A stretch of 64,000 bases of DNA from Tribonema minus. Its lineage: Eukaryota > Sar > Xanthophyceae > Tribonematales > Tribonemataceae. The stretch is from NCBI GenBank assembly GCA_017506865.1, contig JAFCMP010000106.1, positions 62,001-126,000 on the forward strand, written 5' to 3'. The position numbers were made by a program, and so were the translations under genes. Shown one piece after another: positions 38,352 to 49,439 of this stretch (within the stretch, counting starts at the first letter, position 1; each line of letters begins with the position of its first letter). Under the pieces are notes generated by a model. That model was not told where the DNA came from and did no database searches. It saw nothing but the letters and a program-made list of their open reading frames with translations.

Positions 38352-39780
38352 GTGAGTGACTGAGTCCTGCAGCAGCTGCAGGGGCCTGCAGACTGTGCCA
38401 GTGAAGGCTTTGCCCGCATCTTTTAAAATCTCATGAATCGCAACAAACCAGCTCCTCTTGCTGCACAGCTGCGCTGTCATGTAATCTAATGCACATACCA
38501 TGAAGGCCTTGAAGTTTGCTAGTTGCTGTACCTGCAGCTGCTGCAGCTGACAATTCGGAAGTGGCCCTGGGCCAATGGCATGCAAAGTAAATAGATGTGT
38601 AAAAGAATTGATGATGCTGAATTTCTGCTGATTGTTCATGATGGCACGTCTGCGTCCAGCAGCTGACAGTGTCTGCTGATGAGCTGCTGGTGCCCGCACC
38701 TGGTGCCGGCACCCTCAGGCTTGAAGTTCAATTTTTCTTGGAGTCTATTATAATCATTATGTTGTCAGCAAACTTTAAGTTCAACTTTGAAGCCCCAGGG
38801 GCACCGGGGAAATCTGCGGTGCTAAGCTGTCACTGGCAGCGGTTGAGCTGTCCTTGGCGCAACCTCAAGCGGAGCAGTAAAGCAGAAGCTGGCGCACGGA
38901 CTGTCCTATACTACACTCTCAGAGGCTCGAAGGTGACCACGCTGCATAGGGTTGGTTATGGACCATTGTGACAGCAGCGCTTAGCTTATAGTATACTGTA
39001 TCGCGACATTGACTGTTCACATGAGCAGTGTGATAGTATTACGTATTACTCATCCTGATGTTTGTACGCTACAGTTTCCGCTGGAAATTTTTTAACGATT
39101 CTAGAACTTTCTTGTTCCGGTAAGACTTGGAAGTGCTCCCTGACAAGCACATACATTAGTAATAGGCCCGGGGCCTGCGATATTATGTTTTTTTAGCCTG
39201 ATGATGGGATTCATTATGCGCTGAGCCTCCCCGGCAGCTGCCCATTATGGGTTATTTTTTGTGTTTTATGTTGTGTATACTGCACCCGCCGGCGCCTGGA
39301 GCTGATTGAGTGTACCACATCAGCCAGGAGGGCGCTTAAACATGCTGACATGTACACCGGATATCGCACTGATGCTCATATGATGTCTGAGATACCAGCA
39401 ACCCCCCAGAGGGGGGTAGGCTCGGGAACAGCGGCGCATCCAGCTGCCCATAACAACTTGAATCTTTGCAATTGCTGTTAGAAATGCAAGCTGCCCATGA
39501 TATGATATCTTTGCAGTTACGTTTTTGTTTATGTTTATCTGATTCATTGTCAGTCCAAAGAGCCTCGGATAAGCTGCGCTCAAAGCGGTACATATGTGCA
39601 TACAGCACTCCACATTGGACTCTGATTTAGTAGGACGCGCAGGGCTTTTACTTGCGAACCTCTCCCCCCCAGGGCGGAGGATCGCTCGCAACAAGAAAAG
39701 CGCCATCAAAATCATAGGATGTGAACCAGCGACGCATGTGTGCGAAAGGCTGGTACTTACTACGGCGCTATGCTGTACAG

Positions 39781-39871
39781 CCTACTACAAGTGACACGCC
39801 ACTCACCGTGTCAGCCCCCATCAAAGTGATTGAGGCTTCGTTCTCGCCAGCCACCGCATGGGATGACGACG
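39781..39871 (+). CDS. Probable exon of the Pro-Thr-repeat gene (PTTSDTPLTVSAPIKV)
   Basis: The frame PTTSDTPLTVSAPIKVIEAS, FSPATAWDDD ends at GACG|GTATGG in phase 1. The canonical acceptor CTGTACAG (39773-39780) is in phase 0 and so does not fit exon 2. A weaker acceptor at 39748 (CGAAAG) would extend the exon in phase 1 (GWYLLRRYAVQPTT...). Either an intermediate exon exists or the weaker site is used. Confidence 0.5.
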
Positions 39872-41438
39872 GTATGGTAGGGGCAGTCGGCGACAGCAGC
39901 AGCTGCTGCTGCAGTGCAGCTCCGACCCCCGGCACCGTGACGCTCTGAGGTTCCGGAGTTCCTGTGCAGCGAGCACGTGCTACTTTCTTGAGAGATCAGC
40001 ATTTCGCAAGTTGAAGGCCTGAAACAGACGCACACCATCGACCCAGTGGCCCGAGAATTGGACAACCCCTGCAAAAAATAAATAAATTAATTCTACGTAA
40101 ATACGTGCGCATCACGACTCGGATCTAGGAGGCTCAGGACCACAGTCCCAGCGCCGACAGTCCCGGTGCCAACCTCGGAGTCCGCTCGGACGTTGGGACC
40201 TCTCCGAGATTTCTCGCCTATATTAGCAATAGCTTATGCAGACCCTGCCCTAACCCTAAGGTAACCCTAACTCCAAGCCCTAACCCTACCACCAACTGCT
40301 GTCGCACCTACTAAGGTACTACGGGTTAGTCGTGATGCCATATTAAGGTGAAAGTGCTCACGTCTGACCCTGCACCATGACCTTCAACAACTGCGAAAAC
40401 ATGTGCAAAACGACAGCTCTTGGTGCAGGCAATCCAGCAGTGGCTGTCAGTCACCGTGACTGTGATACGCAGCAAGCAATGGACCTTCAAGATACTATAT
40501 GGCAAAACATAATGTAATGTGTTTCTACAAAAAAACTTGTCTACCTGTTCCATAGTATGGGCTTAGAATGCTGGGACCAATGATTGAAGTTTCATCAAGT
40601 TGAAGCACATCATAGTACATGCTGGTACCAATGACTGAAGTTTCATCAAGTTGAAGCACACCATGAGTACATCTGCAATTATTATGGTGCTCATGTGCGT
40701 TACAGCCTGAGCACTGCAGATAAAATGACTCGGACTCCGAGCAAGCACCACGCACTGCAGCCTATCTGTGTAAGCAGTGGCTGTGACTATGTAGTGGTTG
40801 CCATGGGGACATGTCCCGATTGACATGCTACAATGATTCATTTAAAAACAACCATTCTGCAACGCAACAATTGTGCCGTATTGGTGTGCTCATGATATTA
40901 TTCACAACATTATGGTTTAACACACTGTTTCAAACCGTTACCATAGTATGTGTACTGCAAGTATTCAGGCCATCGTTTTTTGATCAGGCTGAGTACTTTC
41001 AACTGCACTCATGGCATTGCTCGTTTTATTCATATTCTCATGCCAGTGCATGTTGAATGGCATTGATGGGCACCGTGTTGATTTGTGGTTCTTGGCCGCT
41101 GCAAATTCAACTTTTGCTGCTGACTATCGGATAGCAAATGTCGAAAGGGGCAACATCTGATGGTTCAGTGATTCCAGTTACTGCTTGTCGACGTAGTACT
41201 ACAGTCATGATGCCAGTGGGTGCTGATTGTCACGCTTACCATTCAATTTGTCAAGTGGTGTTCCGAAGTCATAGGCAGGTTTGCCGACCGTTGCTACTGT
41301 GAATGTGCTGCACACGTCCATACAGACCGACTCTGTCAGTCTCCAACTTGAAGATGTGCTTGGCACAGCCAATGGCATGCAGTGTGTAAACGCCTTGACC
41401 ATGTCACCACTGTTTCGACCGAATGCTCCCTCCTACAG

Positions 41439-41522
41439 CAGCCACAACACCTACGGCGAGCCCAACTGCAAAGCCCACTGCGCAGCCTTTCTCAAGCCCT
41501 ACTTCAAAGCCCACATTGAAAG
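41439..41522 (+). CDS. PT-repeat exon A1 (28 codons, phase 1-1)
   Basis: Acceptor CCTACAG, donor AAAG|GTAATT. With the borrowed G it reads ATTPTASPTAKPTAQPFSSP and TSKPTLK, after an initial Ala. PTxKPT repeats are common in stramenopile cell-surface proteins and likely O-glycosylated stalks (inference). Confidence 0.8.
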
Positions 41523-41656
41523 GTAATTGACACTGTTGGAGGGGTGTGCGCACAGCGCTGCATATTGAGCATGGCAGGGCCTGGCTATATTGGTTCACTC
41601 GTCAGTGATCAAGTTGCAGACAAACTGATTTTTCTTAGACTGGCTGGTCGGTTCAG

Positions 41657-41764
41657 ATGTCTTGTGCCGAAGTTCAACTGACATGCGATAATGTGATCCG
41701 CCTCTGGATGAGTTCCTCAGTGGCTGCCTCTGGTGCCTGGACCAGGACTGCATCATTGCTGGCT
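41657..41764 (+). other. Conserved exon-like cassette, copy 1 (108 bp)
   Basis: Between a CAG acceptor and a GTAAGT donor, the phase-0 frame MSCAEVQLTCDNVIRLWMSS, SVAASGAWTRTASLLA is open for 36 codons. A second copy at 44333-44440 keeps length, frame and both splice sites. Phase 0 does not match the PT exons on either side, so it may be an alternative start exon or simply conserved duplicated intron sequence. Confidence 0.35.
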
Positions 41765-43048
41765 GTAAGTGATGGCAGTCGTTGAGATGGGCAATTTTGG
41801 TGTACTGTGGCACGTACAGCCTAATTTTAGTAAAAGCATCAACAACATAACATCAAACTGTTTGGCCTTGTCGATAGCCAGCTCACGCGCACTCACCAGC
41901 GTCAGCACCACCGAAGCACTGCAGTGAACAGCTTGTCAGCCCGGGCTGCCGTTGTCTCATTGGCAATGCCTGCCAGACACGCACCTCACACCACCTTTGA
42001 GATCATGGCCTTCGGCTGCACAATGAGCAAAACTGCCCCTCAATTACACTGTGGTGCGGCCCGCAGCAGTTCTCACTGTTTCTATGCAACTTTGTAGCAT
42101 ACAACAACATGTATATTACTGTAGCATTCTTTACTGGTATTGTCATGTGCTTCATCAGGGGGACCGGACCAACATGCAGCATCTTTCAGAAAGCAGTCAC
42201 CAACAAACACTGATTAATCCCACAAAACAGCACCAGGCCTATCTAATCAAGACAGGGCGTCAGCAACACGCAACAAGGTAAACTTTGAAATGAGCACATT
42301 ACGACCATATGGACATTCATGAGACCTGTTATTGTCATTAGTTGTGTATGTTTTGACCGTTCTGGTATCTAATTTTCATGCTGCTGGGTTACAAGATGCG
42401 CGAGACACTTCACACATCAGTGGGCTGTAAACAGAAGGCTGAAAGACTTAGCAGGCTGCAGCCAGAGATTCAAGGTAGCCCAGTATGCACTTTTAATTTG
42501 CTTGCTGTGGCATTAAGCTTCATGTACTTGACCGTGTGCACACATGATAGGGCAGGGCCAAGATAAGAAGGTCTGGCAGGTTTAATTGAGAGTGACGGTC
42601 ATGAAATGCCAGGAATTATATCTGGACGTAATTAAGACCAGTGCCCGGTACGCTCCAAATATTGGTATGATCGGCCTGGCTAAAGACACGACTGTACACA
42701 GCAATTTTGCACTTTCAAAGCTGAGATGCCAGCGATGACAGGACTTGTCTTTTGGTCTTGGGCTTTCTAGTGCCTTCAAGAGTTTTGGCTACCACCTGAG
42801 GCTCATCACTGCATCATGTAGGTGTGTTGGTGATAATTGCTACTGCGTCAGAGAGGCTGGTTGCCCCCTTCTGGATGACACTGCGTTAAGCATGGATTTC
42901 CGTTAAAGCATGGATTTCTGTTGAAACTGGCATGGGATCCCAGAGTCCAAGAGCAAGGAGGGCCAGAACTGCACCAGGTCCTGTCAAGCAGAACCGTTCT
43001 GACGTAGTTGATTTGCTACGTGGTTCGATTGCACACTTGTTTCTGCAG

Positions 43049-43135
43049 CGACTGGAAAGCCCACAACTCGCAGGCCTACCGCACGGCCCACAAGGAAGCC
43101 TTCTTCAAGGACGACCTCCAAACCCTCTGTGAAAG
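43049..43135 (+). CDS. PT-repeat exon B1 (29 codons, GC donor)
   Basis: Acceptor TTCTGCAG, donor AAAG|GCAAGT, a consensus-like GC donor. It reads ATGKPTTRRPTARPTRKPSS, RTTSKPSVK. Phase 1 at both ends. Confidence 0.8.
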
Positions 43136-44086
43136 GCAAGTAGCACTATTGCCAGTCTGATAAAATGTGCACCCAGCGCTGCCAGCAGTGCATGAGTATC
43201 CTGACAGAGGATGGCAATGCTTAGCTGCCTTGGTTCCAGCAAAATTTACATCTTTCACGCTGATTGCGGACAATCTGGTGGACTAGAAGTTCAATGATTA
43301 AACAATGAATCAGTGAGCAACACCGGTATCAACTTGAAGATCAGGACTGCGTATTGATCGACATCATGGATTCATCTGCAATCATGATGCTGCTCACGTG
43401 TGTTACAGACTGAGCAGATAGAATGACTCGGACGCTGAGCAAGCACCACACGGGCTGTCTGTGTGTGCAGCTGGCTGTGACCAGCGAATGCCATGGGGAC
43501 ATGTCCGGATTGACATGCTAGAATGATTTATTGACTCACTCATTCTGCAATGCAACACGTGTGCAGTGTTGGTGTGCTCATATGCATTACGGTAGTATGG
43601 TGGTGTACAGTAACGTTTCAGGCCATCGCTTTAACAATCCAGGCTGTCAGCGAGTAGTTTCAACTGCCCTCATGGCAATGCGGGCAATCATGCTTGCTTT
43701 ATTCAAATGCCGTTGGATGCTAAATGGCATTGGTAGCACTCTCACACTCTGCTGGTTTGTGATTCTCCGCCTCTGCCGATCTGCTCCTGTTAGCGTATGT
43801 TGAGAGGGTCGGCATGTGATGGTTCAGTGATTCCAGTTACTGCTTGTCCACGTACAGCCATGGTGCCATATGGCAGTGAGTGCTGATTGTAAGACTTGGC
43901 GTTCAATGTGTCAAGTGGTATTCACAGGCTGGTGTGCCAACCGTCCGCTACTGCGAATGTGCTGCACACATCCATACAGACCGACTCTGTCAGTCTGCAA
44001 GATGAACTGGGCACAGCCAATGGCATGCAGCGTCCTAACGCCTTGACCATGTCACCACTGTTTTGACCGAATGCTTTCTCCTACAG

Positions 44087-44173
44087 CAACCAGAAAACCA
44101 ACGGCGAGGCCTACGGCAAAGCCCACTACGCGCCGCCCAACATCATGCCCTACTTCAAAGCCCACATTGAAAG
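44087..44173 (+). CDS. PT-repeat exon A2 (29 codons, phase 1-1)
   Basis: Acceptor CCTACAG, donor AAAG|GTAAGT. It reads ATRKPTARPTAKPTTRRPTS, CPTSKPTLK. The flanking intron closely matches that around A1 and A3. Confidence 0.8.
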
Positions 44174-44332
44174 GTAAGTGACACTGTTGGAGGGCTGTGC
44201 AAGAGAGCTGCACGTCATTGAGCATGGCAGGACCTGCCAGGCTGGCAATATTGGAACACTTCAAGTGACTTGTCAGTAAATTCAATCAAGTTGCAGAAAA
44301 AATGGATATCTTTGACTGGCTGGTTGCAGCAG

Positions 44333-44440
44333 ATGTCTTGTGCCGAAGTTCAACTGACATGTGATAATGTGATCCGCCTCTGGATCTGTTCCTCAGTGGC
44401 TGCCTCTGGTGCCTGGACCAGGACTGCATCATTGATGGCT
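44333..44440 (+). other. Conserved exon-like cassette, copy 2 (108 bp)
   Basis: A paralogue of 41657-41764: MSCAEVQLTCDNVIRLWICS, SVAASGAWTRTASLMA, with GCAGCAG acceptor and GTAAGT donor. A third, degenerate relative lies near 48718. Confidence 0.35.
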
Positions 44441-44868
44441 GTAAGTGATGGCAGTCGTTGAGATGCCATGGGCAATTTTGGTGTACTGTGGCACGTACAG
44501 CCTAATTTTAGTAAAAGCATCAACAACATAACATCAAACTGTTTGGCCTTGTCGATAGCCAGCTCACGCGCACTCACCAGCGTCAGCACCACCGAAGCAC
44601 TGCAGTAAACAGCTTGTCAGCCAGGACCGCTGTTTTCTAATTGGCAACTTCTGCCATACATGCACCTCACACCACCTTTGAGATCATGGCGATTGGCTAC
44701 ATAGTGAGCAAACCGCCCTGGCTGGTGCAGCCTGCAGCAGTTCTCACTGTTTCTTTGCAACTTCGAAGTTACTCTATATAACAAAATGTACCAGTACTGT
44801 ACTTCTAGTAGCATCATCTACTGACAGCCAGACCAGCCACAACGTCCCACAAGTTGTACAACTTGAAG

Positions 44869-44976
44869 CCCGCTAGCGTGCATACGTGCCTATGGTGGTC
44901 AAATGCGCGCAGTTCGGTTGGACCCGCTAGCGTGCATACGTGCCTATGGTGGTCAAATGCGAGCAGTTCGGTTGGA
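44869..44976 (+). repeat. Perfect-looking 54-bp tandem duplication in intron
   Basis: The unit begins CCCGCTAGCGTGCATACGTG and ends GTTCGGTTGGA, repeated twice with one visible difference (GCGCGC / GCGAGC). Confidence 0.85.
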
Positions 44977-45325
44977 CACAAGGTTTGCGCCCTCCTATGG
45001 CAAACACCAGATAGCGGCACGAGGGTAAAAAGTGTAAGCCTAACGTTCCCCTGCTGTATGAGGGCAGAAGAGTGGTTGCTGAAGTCAAGTAGTACCACTT
45101 CCACTTGTGTCAGAAGCAGGGGATGCCAAAATGGCAAAGGCAGTCTCAGATGTTGCTGCGGTGCTCACCTGCTCAAGGCTTGACGGTCCGGGGCATGCGT
45201 CACGGTGCTTACTAGTAGTAGTAGTAGATGACCCCAATATTCTACTCCTCAGCATCGTTTCTGAGCAGCATCTGCCACATGGTCCGATTGCACGCTTACA
45301 TGCAAGTGGCATGTGTTATTTGCAG

Positions 45326-45427
45326 CAACTGGAAAGCCCGCGGTGAGTCTGAGTCGGCGGCCAACCGCACGGCCCACAACGACGCCTCAGGCTTCTTCAA
45401 GCCCGACGTCAACACCCTCTGTGACAG
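45326..45427 (+). CDS. PT-repeat exon B2 (34 codons, GC donor)
   Basis: Acceptor ATTTGCAG, donor ACAG|GCGAGT. It reads ATGKPAVSLSRRPTARPTTT, PQASSSPTSTPSVT. An internal GCG|GTGAGT is a potential cryptic GT donor that is absent from B3. Confidence 0.75.
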
Positions 45428-46506
45428 GCGAGTAGCATCACTGCCAGTCTAATAGTATGCAAACCGCGCTGCATGAACATCCTGAGAGAAGCTGGCAACG
45501 CCTTCGAGTTGGCTGCCTTTGGCTCCAGCAACTGTCTTCCACACTGATTGCGAATAATCTGGTGGTCCAGATTTTGAAATGGTTCAATGACTTATCAGTG
45601 AGACACATCAGCATCAACTTGAAGATCAGGACTGCACATTAATGGACGCACGTCATGAGTCCATCTGCAATTATTATGGTGCTTATGTGCGTTACAGCCT
45701 GAGCAGATAGAATGACGAGTACTCGGACTCCGAGCAAGCACCACACGGCCTATCAGTGTGTGCAGCTGGCTGTGACTAGCGAATGCCATGGTGACATGTC
45801 CGGATGGACATGCTATAATGATTTATTGACTCTTTCAATCTGCAATGGCACTTTTGTGCAGTGTTGGTGTGCTCATATGCATTACGGTAGTATGGTGGTG
45901 TAGTAGTATGGTGGTATACAGTAAATTTTCAGGCCATTGCTTTAGCAATCCAGGCTGTCAGCTAGTAGTTTCAATTGCCCTCATGGCATTGCAAGCGATG
46001 TTGTTTGCTTTATTCGAACGCCGGTGGATGCTGAATGGCGGTGGTGGCACTCTTACACTCATGTTGATCTGCGGTTCTCCACCGCTGCGGATTCCCTGTT
46101 GTACAACTTCAACTTGAAGCCCAGCAGCGTGCATACGTGTTTAGAGTGGTGTAATACGAGCAGCGCGGACGCAAGGTTTACGCCCTCCCATGGCAAACAT
46201 CAGATAGCGGCACGAGGGTAAAAAGTGTGAGCCTAACAATTCCCTGCTGTACCAGGGCAGAAGGGTGGTTGTTCAAGGCAAGTAGTACCACTTCCACCTG
46301 TGTCAGAAGCAGCTGGGGATGCCAAAATGGCAAAGGCAGTCTCAGATGTTGCTGCGGTGCTCCTCTGCTTAAAGCTTGACGATCATGCCTGCTTAGTAGT
46401 AGTAGTAGTAGTAGATGACCCCAACATTCTACGCCTCAGCATCGTTTCTGAGCAGCATCTGCCACATGGTCCGATTGCCTGCTCACATGGCATGTGTTAT
46501 TTGCAG

Positions 46507-46608
46507 CAACTGGAGAGCCCACGGCGACTCCGAGTCGGCGGCCTACCGCACGGCCCACAACAACGCCTCAGGCTTCTTTAAGCCCGACATCAACACCCTC
46601 TGTGACAG
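46507..46608 (+). CDS. PT-repeat exon B3 (34 codons, GC donor)
   Basis: Acceptor ATTTGCAG, donor ACAG|GCAAGT. It reads ATGEPTATPSRRPTARPTTT, PQASLSPTSTPSVT; nearly identical to B2, so a recent duplicate. Confidence 0.78.
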
Positions 46609-47574
46609 GCAAGTACTACTGAGAGCATCACTGCCAGTCTAATAGTATGCAAACCGCGCTGCATGAACATCCCGAGAGAAGCTGAAACCGCCTTGCCTGC
46701 CTGGGTTTCCGCAACTGTCTTTCAGACTGATAGCAGATCACCTGGTGGACCAGGTCCACATCTAGAAATTCAATTATTCAATGAATAATCAATGAGACAT
46801 GTTGGCATCAACTTGAAGATCAGGACTGCGTATTGATGGACGCACGTCATGAGTCCATCTGCTATCAATATGGTCCTCATGTGTGTTACAGCCTGAGCAG
46901 ATATAATGACTCGGACTCCGAGCAAGCACCACGCAGCCTATCTGTGTGTGCAGCTGGCTGTGACTTGTGAATGCCATGGGGACATGTCCCAATCGACAAG
47001 CTAAGACGATTCATCATTTTAATCCATTCTGCATTGCAACATTTGTGCCGTATTGATGTGCTCATATGCGTTATGGTAGTATGGTAGTACACAGTGACTT
47101 CTCAGGCCATTGCTGAGTTACTGTAGTTTCAACTGCCCTCATGGCATTGCTCGTTTCATTCAAATTCTCATGGATGCTGACTTCGGAATGGCATTCAATT
47201 TGGTGGCACCATGACTCGTACAGTGTGCTGAATCATCAGATATGTGGTTCTCCGCCTCAGCCGATTTGCTACTGTTAGCGTAGTTGAAAGGGTCGGCATC
47301 TGACGGTTCAGTGATTTCAGTTACTGCTTGTCCAAGTACAGCCATGATGCCATGGCAGTGAGTGCTGATCGTCACGCTTAGCATTCAATTTGTCAAGTGG
47401 TGTTCTGAAGTCACAGGCAGGTTTGCCGACCGTTGCTACTGTGAATGTGCTGCACACGTCCATACACACCGACTCTGTCAGTCTTCACGGTGTGCTTGGC
47501 ACAGCCAATGGCATGCAGTGTGCTAACGCCTTGACCATGTCACTACTGTTTTGACCATATGCTTTTTCCTACAG

Positions 47575-47658
47575 CAACCACAACACCTACGGCGAGCCCA
47601 ACTGCAAAGCCCACTACTCAGCCTTTCTCAAGCCCTACTTCAAAGCCCACATTGAAAG
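47575..47658 (+). CDS. PT-repeat exon A3 (28 codons, phase 1-1)
   Basis: Acceptor CCTACAG, donor AAAG|GTAATT. It reads ATTTPTASPTAKPTTQPFSS, PTSKPTLK; almost the same as A1. Confidence 0.8.
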
Positions 47659-47732
47659 GTAATTGACAATCTTGGAGGGGTGTGCGCACAGCGCTGCATA
47701 TTGAGCATGGCAGGGCCTGGCTATATCGGTTC

Positions 47733-48654
47733 CACACTTGGGACGAGACGAGTAAACGAGTACGAGTACTGCACGAGTACTGGTATGACAATCGTGTACG
47801 AGTACTCGTCCTGTACGAGTACTGCCTCCGAAATGATGTACTAGTACTCGTCCTGTACGAGCATGGCCTCCGAGATCATGTACGAGTACTCGTCGTGTAC
47901 GAGTACCGCCCCAGGATCCAGGTACGAGCACTCGTACTGCACGAGTACTGCCTCCGAAATCATGTACGAGTACTCGTACAGTACGAGTATCTCTGTACGA
48001 GTATTCTACGAGTACGAGTACGAGTGTTTCGACGAGTAAATGCCTCTTCATTTGATTTATGCGAAAGGTTTTGCGGGTTCTGCCGTGGCGATCGCGCCTG
48101 CACCGTGTAGTTGATGCTCTTGACTCCCTTGAAGGAGGTTGTTGATAGATCACGTCAGCGTGCTGTCGCCATGCACAGACGTCGTCATGCTCAGCTGGTG
48201 CCTCAACCTTGTTGATGCGCGGCTTTTCTCATTCTCGCCTTTGCCCAGCATGTGCGCATAGTCCTACTGTAGTCCTATGGAGGTGATTCTAGCACTGGCT
48301 ATCCACCTCCGCCCGACCCGCTCATGTTCCGAACAGTTGACACACACAGAGCCCTCGGGAGCCAGAACTGCGAAGGAAACACGTGGTACTCGTACATGGA
48401 CGAGTACGAGACATTACTTGTACGGTAGCGGCATTTATGTACGAGTACTCGTCCTGTACGAGTACGGCCTCCGAAATGATGTACGAGTACTCGTCTTGTA
48501 CAAGTACGGCCTTCGAAATCATGTACGAGTACTCGTCCTGTACGAGTACGGCCTCCGAAATCATGTACGAGTACTCGTACAGTACGAGTACTTGCGTACG
48601 AGTGCTTCTACGAGTACGAGTAACGAGTAAATGACTTGTCTCGTCCCAACTGTG
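47733..48654. mobile_element. hAT-like MITE, 922 bp, with 8-bp target site duplication
   Basis: The ends are inverted repeats: CACACTTGGGACGAGAC at the left and, as reverse complement of the right end, CACAGTTGGGACGAGAC. The element is flanked on both sides by ATCGGTTC (47725-47732 and 48655-48662). The paralogous intron after exon A1 has a single copy at 41589-41596 (ATTGGTTC) and no insert, so it is an empty-site control. Eight-bp duplications and CA-starting TIRs are typical of the hAT superfamily. Inside are two arrays of ~60-bp units rich in palindromes (GAGTACTC, GTACGAGTAC), about 47757-48035 and 48385-48625, around 350 bp of unique DNA. It has no transposase gene; the open frames are repeat artefacts because the unit length is a multiple of three. 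Confidence 0.9.
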
Positions 48655-49352
48655 ATCGGTTCACTCGTCAGTGATCAAGTTGCAAACTGATTTTTCTTTG
48701 ACTGGCTGGTTCCAGCAGATGTCTGATGCCGAAGTTCGACTGACGTGTGATGATGTGATTGGACTATCAGTCACTGAGTGGCTGCCGCCGCCACTCAGTA
48801 GCACTGTCACAGTGGCAGCACCCTCACTCATTGTAGTACAGTAACACATTTGCTGTAGTAAGCACATGTGCACGCATTGACATTGAGGCATGTGTCTTGA
48901 TGAGTGTTAGGCTTGTCGCTTGATACTTTTCAAACTTGGAGCCTACTTGCATGACTCGGAACACTGCCAGCCCTTCAGCCCTTACCAGTTGCAAAATAAT
49001 ATGTGTCATCACGCAAAATGGCCTTCCTTTAACATATGCCGGTACCTATGCCGGTGCTGCAAGTAAAAGTGGAGCTTTTCAGCTTGTTGACATCTGAGCA
49101 TCTGTTATAGCAGGCGAATCGTTCAGGCACGATCCTGTATCAGTGTATGGCTTGCCTTTCAATGCTATGTACATGCGCGCCGCATTGAGCAGTGATTCGA
49201 CCCCCAGCACTGCCAGTTCAGTTGCTTGCGTCATCAAGTCTAGTGAACATGCCTTGCACCTGCCCAACGGCTTGCTGCAACTGAAAGCACCGTCAGATTC
49301 TGAGGCAACAAAATCAAGTGCTGAGTTTGTGCTTGCACGTTTGCACATGCAG

Positions 49353-49439
49353 CTTCCTCGGACCCTACTGCCCAGCCCACTGCCAAGCCTACTGCACACC
49401 CGACCAGCAGCCCTACTACTCTGAAGCCCACATCCACAG
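49353..49439 (+). CDS. PT-repeat exon C1 (29 codons, phase 1-1)
   Basis: Acceptor CACATGCAG, donor ACAG|GTGCCA. It reads ASSDPTAQPTAKPTAHPTSS, PTTLKPTST. Its upstream flank (TGCTTGCACGTTTGCA) is shared with C2 and C3, marking a third exon subfamily. Confidence 0.75.

Larger units (their letters stand above)
40727..47732 (+). repeat. Segmental tandem duplication of exon-intron units of the PT gene
   Basis: Intron markers recur in the same order. ACTCGG..(C)TCCGAGCAAGC occurs near 40727, 43424, 45719 and 46907. GGACATGTCC occurs near 40807, 43497, 45791 and 46979. TGCTGCACAC(G/A)TCCATACA occurs near 41310, 43962 and 47448. A block beginning CAGATAGCGGCACGAGGGTA occurs near 45010 and 46200. With exons the order is A1-B1, A2-B2, B3, A3: whole units were copied, with one copy lacking the A part. 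Confidence 0.8.

Noticed and set aside
41404-41598. Minus-strand VGFAVGLAVG frames at the PT exons as membrane proteins
   Set aside because: They are reverse complements of PTAKPTA codons, and the + strand has consistent splice sites and phases.
47635-48153. 172-aa minus-strand frame of VRVLVHD-type repeats, and its + strand counterparts
   Set aside because: Produced by the 60-bp palindromic arrays of the MITE; no start context, no domain and interrupted by TIR and TSD boundaries.
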